This document shows, in pieces, positions 5,699-9,542 of a stretch of DNA of 9,542 bases. The stretch's first letter is position 1. Every line of letters begins with the position of its first letter. The stretch is from an uncultured Bacilli bacterium (GTDB lineage: Bacteria > Bacillota_I > Bacilli_A > RF39 > UBA660). Under the pieces are notes generated by a model. It was given only the letters and a program-made list of their open reading frames with translations, was not told where the DNA came from and ran no database searches. A program made the position numbers and the translations under genes. Location of the stretch: positions 1 through 9,542 of the forward strand of contig CALVJE010000034.1 in the NCBI GenBank assembly GCA_944331725.1, given 5' to 3'.

Positions 5699-7071
5699 TA
5701 AAATTTAATCCTCTCTTCAATATAAGGAATAACTTCCTCAAGTTTTAATGTAACCTGTTCCATAGTATCTCTATCTCTTAAAGTAACAGTTCCATTTTCT
5801 ATTGTATTATCATCAACAGTTAAACTAAAAGGTGTTCCAACTGCATCACTTCTTCTATATCTTTTACCAATAGATCCAGCTTCATCATAACTAACTGAAA
5901 ACTCTTTAGATAATAATTTATAAATATCTAATGCTTTATCACTATGTTTTTTCTTAACTAAAGGTAGAATTGATACTTTATAAGGTGCAAGAAAAGGATG
6001 TACTTTTAATATTTCCCTTTCACTTCCATCTTCTAAAGTTTCTTTTTTATAAGCATCGCATAATATACTTAAAAACAATCTATCAACACCAACACTAGGT
6101 TCAATAACATAAGGTATATATTTCTCATTAGTATTAGGATCTAAATATTCTTGACTTATATTAGAAACTTTTTGATGACTAGATAAATCATAATCAGTAC
6201 GACTTGCAACACCCCACAACTCACTAAATCCAAATGGATACTTATATTCAATATCAGTAGTAGCATTACTATAATGACTTAATTCTTCTTTTTTATGATC
6301 TCTAAGTCTTAAATTATCTTTATTAATACCTAAACTAAGTAAGAAATTATAACAATAATCTTTATAATATTTATGCCATTCTAACTCTGTTCCTGGTTTA
6401 CAGAAAAACTCTAACTCCATTTGTTCAAATTCCCTTGTTCTAAATATAAAATTACCTGGAGTTATTTCATTTCTAAAACTCTTACCAATTTGACCAATAC
6501 CAAAAGGTATTTTAAGTCTCATACTCCTCTCTACATTTAGAAAATCAACAAATATACCTTGAGCAGTTTCAGGTCTTAAATAAATAGTACTTTTACTATC
6601 TTCAGTAACACCTTGAAAAGTCTTAAACATTAAGTTAAATTCTCTAATATCTGTATAATCTAATGCTCCACAATTTGGACAAACTACATTATGTTCTTTA
6701 ATATAATTCATTAACTCTTCGTGATTCATTCCACCAGCATCTTCTACTCCAGTAGCTTCTACTAATTTATCTGCACGATGACGAGTCTTACATTTCTTAC
6801 AATCTATTAAAGGATCAGAAAAAGTTGCTAAATGTCCACTCGCTTCCCAAGTTTTAGGATTCATTAAAATAGCAGAATCTAATCCTACATTATTAATATC
6901 TTCTTGAATAAATTTCTTTAACCAAGCATTTTTAATATTATTTTTTAAAAGAACACCAACAGGACCATAATCCCAAGTATTAGCAAGTCCTCCATATATT
7001 TCACTTCCTTGGAATATAACTCCATATTGTTTACAATAATTAACTAAATCTTCCATCTTAATCTCATTCAT
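5698..7071 (-). CDS. glyQS: Glycyl-tRNA synthetase, single-chain (alpha2) type
   Basis: This enzyme attaches glycine to tRNA-Gly in the cytoplasm. It is the homodimeric class II form, not the alpha2-beta2 GlyQ/GlyS tetramer of Bacillus. Residues 1-60 carry the [20 protein letters not shown] start and [15 protein letters not shown]. An insertion has paired cysteines CKKC (91-94) and CPNC (131-134), a probable zinc site. Motif 2 is KSFRNEITP with Arg200, preceded by the substrate-binding YLRPETAQG (164-172). Motif 3 is [11 protein letters not shown], with GVDR at 328-331. The anticodon-binding domain spans about 363-455. The 457-residue length is typical. The ATG overlaps the stop of the LOG gene by one base, with an AAAGG site 7 bases before. 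No T-box leader is visible upstream. Confidence 0.97.
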   Translation of the reverse strand: MNEIKMEDLVNYCKQYGVIFQGSEIYGGLANTWDYGPVGVLLKNNIKNAWLKKFIQEDINNVGLDSAILMNPKTWEASGHLATFSDPLIDCKKCKTRHRADKLVEATGVEDAGGMNHEELMNYIKEHNVVCPNCGALDYTDIREFNLMFKTFQGVTEDSKSTIYLRPETAQGIFVDFLNVERSMRLKIPFGIGQIGKSFRNEITPGNFIFRTREFEQMELEFFCKPGTELEWHKYYKDYCYNFLLSLGINKDNLRLRDHKKEELSHYSNATTDIEYKYPFGFSELWGVASRTDYDLSSHQKVSNISQEYLDPNTNEKYIPYVIEPSVGVDRLFLSILCDAYKKETLEDGSEREILKVHPFLAPYKVSILPLVKKKHSDKALDIYKLLSKEFSVSYDEAGSIGKRYRRSDAVGTPFSLTVDDNTIENGTVTLRDRDTMEQVTLKLEEVIPYIEERIKF

Positions 7072-7637
7072 TATCTAACCTTTCTCCTCTCATCACTTTC
7101 TTTATTAAATTTATTTTCATATTTCTCTAAATAATAAGCTAAATCATTTAAATTTTTCGCTTCATTAAAGTATTCTTTATAATTATCTCTAACAAGTCCT
7201 AATTTTCTTCTTTGCTCTAAATCTTTTAAAAGAAGATTATATATTCCATTAGGATTATATAAAATTAAAGGTTTATCCCCTTCTGTTTCCATCTTATTAT
7301 TTAGAAAAGATAAAAACTCTGAAACAGTACCTGTCCCACCATCTAAGAAAATAATAATATCACTATTCTCATATAATTTTTCTAATCTTTCAAAAGTAGA
7401 ATTCACAGGTATTTTGATATCAGCAGTACTTCTTCTAATTTCAAAACTATTACCTATAGATACAATTTCTCTTCCATTTTCTCTAGCAATCTCTTCAACA
7501 ATTCCCATAGTACCATCTGTTCCAGCACCTTTAACAATTGTATATGGTTTCATTGTAAGCGCTTCTATTACAATCTTATTACTTTTATTAACCTCAACAT
7601 TACCAGGATAACTTCCACACATAATTCCTACTTTCAA
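7071..7637 (-). CDS. LOG-family (lysine-decarboxylase-like fold) nucleotide phosphoribohydrolase
   Basis: LOG proteins are Rossmann-fold enzymes that release the base from nucleoside 5'-monophosphates, including cytokinin ribotides; in bacteria the physiological substrate is often unknown. Numbered from the TTG start (188 residues), the protein has the first strand [21 protein letters not shown] (38-48), the [12 protein letters not shown] helix with the expected Arg84, and [10 protein letters not shown] (99-108), matching the PGGxGTxxE signature with Asp in place of Pro. The catalytic Glu107 is kept. An upstream GTG at 7646 overlaps the Shine-Dalgarno GGAGG (7650-7646). TTG at 7637 lies 8 bases after it and starts right at the first strand, so I prefer it. 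The last 15 residues are charged. Its TAA overlaps the glyQS ATG. Confidence 0.85.
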   Translation of the reverse strand: MKVGIMCGSYPGNVEVNKSNKIVIEALTMKPYTIVKGAGTDGTMGIVEEIARENGREIVSIGNSFEIRRSTADIKIPVNSTFERLEKLYENSDIIIFLDGGTGTVSEFLSFLNNKMETEGDKPLILYNPNGIYNLLLKDLEQRRKLGLVRDNYKEYFNEAKNLNDLAYYLEKYENKFNKESDERRKVR

Positions 7638-7672
7638 ACAAACCACCTCCGTTTAATCACTTCATATTTCTT

Positions 7673-7701
7673 ATTATATACACTATAGATTTAAAAGTCT
7701 A
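7673..7701 (-). promoter_or_regulatory. Probable promoter for LOG-glyQS-amidotransferase
   Basis: TATAAT (7678-7673) is a perfect -10 box. TAGACT (7701-7696), 17 bases upstream, matches TTGACA at four of six bases. It overlaps the end of the PAP2-kinase gene, and the first gene's ribosome site begins about 23 bases on. It may only supplement readthrough from recO. Confidence 0.5.
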
Positions 7702-8633
7702 GGTAAAAATATTGATATACCAATAATAACTGCAAATATCGCTGCAACAAGCACTGCCCCTGCTGCCGCATCTTTAGCAACTTTAGCCTTAGCCCTTTTC
7801 TCTTCTGTTACAAGATCAACTACATTCTCTAGTGCAGTATTCATAAGTTCTAAAGAAAGAACAAGTGCAAAAAGTACAAAACAAACTCCCCATTCTACAA
7901 AAGTAATTTTAAAGACTATCCCTGCTATTATTACTAATATCATAACAAGAAAGTGAATTACCATATTTCTTTCGTGTTTTAAGGTATAAAGTATTCCATT
8001 AAAACCATAAGATAAAGTCTTTAATAAAGGTTTCTCCTTTTCTTTAGGTTTAAAAGTCTTTTCAAAAAAGTAAATTAATACTAAAAGAATTACAAGTCCT
8101 AAAATAACTCCCCCAACTACATCTGTTACATAGTGAACATTAAGTATTAACCTACTTAAACAAATTAAAACAATTAATGTAGTTAAAAGAGTTGTTCCAA
8201 TTACCTTATATTCTTCCTTACATTTACTTCTTCTAAGTAAATATATTAAAAATCCATAATAAGTAGTAGCAATTAAACTATGCCCACTAGGAAAACTATA
8301 ACTAGATAAAAGTTCACTTCCAATTAAAGGTCTTTCTCTTAAAAAGATATTCTTACTTACTATAATAATACCAGCACTAATTATGGTATTAATTATAACA
8401 AATATTCTCTCGTGATTAGTATTAAGTAAAAATATAAGTATAAGCGTAATTATAATTATCGCCTGACTCGATGCTAAAGATGTAACCACATTAGCACAGG
8501 TTGTTAAAAAATCTATCTCATTAGTAGATAATAAATTATAAATATTATAATCTATCACTCCTGTCAAATCTAACAAAACACATATAGTTAAAATAACAAA
8601 TAAACTTAATAAAATTATCAATCTCTTCTTCAT
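7683..8633 (-). CDS. PAP2 phosphatase fused to undecaprenol/diacylglycerol kinase (DgkA family)
   Basis: Two membrane enzymes share one polypeptide. The numbers here count from an alternative TTG one codon upstream (8636); the ATG at 8633 is preferred and has a weak AGG site. Residues 1-195 are a six-helix PAP2 lipid phosphatase with all three motifs: K95-x6-R102P, PSGH (116-119) and SR(161-162)-x5-H168-x3-D172. Residues 205-317 are a three-helix DgkA-like kinase with GFNGILYTLKHERN, ELMNTALENVVDL (263-275) and KDAAAGA (288-294). PAP2 enzymes such as BcrC/PgpB dephosphorylate undecaprenyl diphosphate, and Gram-positive DgkA homologues phosphorylate undecaprenol. Both would yield undecaprenyl phosphate, the cell-wall lipid carrier. 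Substrates are inferred. It follows recO by 16 bases, and dgkA sits near recO in Bacillus too. Confidence 0.9.
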   Translation of the reverse strand: MKKRLIILLSLFVILTICVLLDLTGVIDYNIYNLLSTNEIDFLTTCANVVTSLASSQAIIIITLILIFLLNTNHERIFVIINTIISAGIIIVSKNIFLRERPLIGSELLSSYSFPSGHSLIATTYYGFLIYLLRRSKCKEEYKVIGTTLLTTLIVLICLSRLILNVHYVTDVVGGVILGLVILLVLIYFFEKTFKPKEKEKPLLKTLSYGFNGILYTLKHERNMVIHFLVMILVIIAGIVFKITFVEWGVCFVLFALVLSLELMNTALENVVDLVTEEKRAKAKVAKDAAAGAVLVAAIFAVIIGISIFLPRLLNL

Positions 8634-8649
8634 CAAACCACTACCTATC

Positions 8650-9387
8650 TTACTTTAATTCTATCACATTCTTTAACATTTTTTTACTATTTAAATAAAT
8701 CCCTGTATATCTATCATAATAATCCTCTAAAAATTTATTTATTTCCATATTTACTTTAGAATTAACATCTATTTTCGTAATTTTCTCTAAATCAACATAA
8801 TAATACATCTGTAAAAGTTTAATCGCTTTATCACTATAATATCCTTCATTTTGATAACAGTCTTTGCAAATAAAGCCACCTGCCGTAGGACTTAAACTAA
8901 CTATATTAGTAGTTTTTCCACATACTGCACAACCTGTAACTACTGGACTAACACCTAAAAAATCTAAATATTTAAGCTCTAATATATTAGTAACCACCTC
9001 AGAACTTAAACCATTCTCTATTTTATCCAAGGCACTGATTAACAAAGGAAGTATAGCTTCATCCTTAGATTGTTTAACTACTTGCCTTGTAAGATCTAAA
9101 AGATATGATGCATATACAACTCTTTTTAAATCCATAATAGTCTTAGGATAATCATTAATAACATCAATACTAATTAATGAGGATATTCCATTCTCTTTAT
9201 AATAGAAATGAAATACACCATATACTAATTTTCTAGAACTACCTCTAAGTTTACTTTTTAAGTTACGACATCCTTTAGAAATAATACCTATAAGACCATA
9301 CTCACTAGTCAAAACATTTAATATTTTACTAGAATCACTATAATTAGTCTCGTTAAGAACTAGTCCCTTCACGTCCACTATCTTCAT
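8650..9387 (-). CDS. recO: DNA repair protein RecO
   Basis: RecO works with RecR to load RecA onto SSB-coated single-stranded DNA and anneals strands in recombinational repair. From ATG 9387 it has 245 residues. The N-terminal OB fold (1-80) starts MKIVDVKGLVLNETNYSDSSKILNVLT and includes the basic SKGCRNLKSKLRG. A helical domain follows, with a four-cysteine zinc finger CAVC (153-156) and CKDC (174-177), which is often lost in other lineages. A GTG at 9396 would add three residues but lies only two bases from AAGGA, so ATG 9387 is preferred. The gene overlaps yqzL by 35 bases in another frame. It leads the run into the PAP2-kinase gene. Confidence 0.93.
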   Translation of the reverse strand: MKIVDVKGLVLNETNYSDSSKILNVLTSEYGLIGIISKGCRNLKSKLRGSSRKLVYGVFHFYYKENGISSLISIDVINDYPKTIMDLKRVVYASYLLDLTRQVVKQSKDEAILPLLISALDKIENGLSSEVVTNILELKYLDFLGVSPVVTGCAVCGKTTNIVSLSPTAGGFICKDCYQNEGYYSDKAIKLLQMYYYVDLEKITKIDVNSKVNMEINKFLEDYYDRYTGIYLNSKKMLKNVIELK

Positions 9388-9481
9388 TATTTTCACTTTC
9401 CTTTATAGACTTTGCTAAAAGAAAATATCTAATATCTCCAGTTTTCTTAAATAAATTCCAAATTATTTCATAATTATTCAT
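9353..9481 (-). CDS. yqzL: YqzL-family small protein
   Basis: A 42-residue reading frame starts at ATG 9481 with AGGTG upstream (6-base gap) and ends at TAA 9355-9353. Its first part, IIWNLFKKTGDIRYFLLAK, matches the W-x-x-F-x-x-T-G-x-I-x-x-Y/F-L-L pattern I associate with YqzL, a very short protein of unknown function encoded between era and recO in Bacillus and relatives. The C-terminal half is acidic and poorly conserved. The last 35 bases overlap recO in a different frame, so recO is probably translated by coupling. Position and pattern both support it; the function is unknown. Confidence 0.75.
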   Translation of the reverse strand: MNNYEIIWNLFKKTGDIRYFLLAKSIKESENNEDSGREGTSS

Positions 9482-9542
9482 ATTATCACCTATTAATATA
9501 ATGATTAATAAGTAATTTTTTTATTCATCTTTACTATCAATT

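Noticed and set aside
7414..7611. Plus-strand 65-codon frame antisense to the LOG gene
   Set aside because: It is the mirror of a conserved coding region, and its hydrophobic low-complexity product is typical of an antisense shadow.
7638..7682. T-box riboswitch before the glyQS run
   Set aside because: The spacer is far too short and lacks the T-box AGGGUGGNACCGCG-like sequence and a terminator.
8864..9151. Plus-strand 95-codon frame antisense to recO
   Set aside because: It lies wholly within recO, which has intact family motifs, and its product has no recognisable features.
1282..9481. Absence of TGA stops, suggesting the Mycoplasma code
   Set aside because: TAA/TAG stops are expected at this base composition. 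I saw no in-frame TGA in the conserved genes, and tryptophan is TGG, so recoding is not supported.
9521..9542. Possible 3' end of an upstream gene (such as era) reading IDSKDE then TAA
   Set aside because: Only six codons are visible and another frame is also open, so identity cannot be supported.

Overview
The window is AT-rich DNA from a low-GC member of the Bacillota. Every supported gene lies on the minus strand, so transcription runs from high to low coordinates. Housekeeping proteins of Bacilli type, an order recalling the Bacillus era-yqzL-recO-glyQS neighbourhood, AT-ending codons, and a membrane-anchored surface protein of a kind common in uncultured gut Firmicutes suggest a host-associated, Mollicutes/RF39-like or Erysipelotrichia-like lineage. 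That placement is inference. All tryptophans in the conserved genes are TGG, and the stops are TAA or TAG, so the standard code fits.

Right part (about 9540-4979): a small yqzL gene overlaps recO. A PAP2-phosphatase/undecaprenol-kinase fusion protein follows. A probable promoter then leads into three tightly coupled genes: a LOG-family nucleotide hydrolase, a single-chain glycyl-tRNA synthetase (glyQS), and a class-I glutamine amidotransferase-like hydrolase. glyQS and the hydrolase gene each start by a one-base TAATG overlap with the gene before. dgkA, recO and glyQS belong together in Bacillus, so this looks like that cluster rearranged.

Middle (4978-4656): about 320 bases without a protein gene but dense in signals. 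A near-consensus sigma-A promoter drives a stretch of about 95 nt that ends in an intrinsic terminator, which looks like an unrecognised small RNA. A second near-consensus promoter follows, with a leader of about 140 nt holding several hairpins ahead of infC. This is where Firmicutes carry the L20 autoregulatory leader.

Left-centre (4655-1282): infC-rpmI-rplT-rpsB-tsf, which joins the initiation-factor/L35/L20 operon to the S2/EF-Ts pair. S2 and L20 both carry a charged linker plus nearly the same 35-residue SAP/Rho-N-like domain at the C-terminus. infC probably starts at a non-AUG codon. A strong terminator closes the run after tsf.

Left edge (1180-1): a membrane-anchored surface protein that runs off the window. 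Its C-type-lectin-like end contains an abruptly GC-rich stretch of NNY and TCG codons just before a GVRP motif. This has the look of the variable region of a diversity-generating retroelement target gene. The reverse transcriptase and template repeat are not in the window, so this is the leading hypothesis rather than a demonstrated system.
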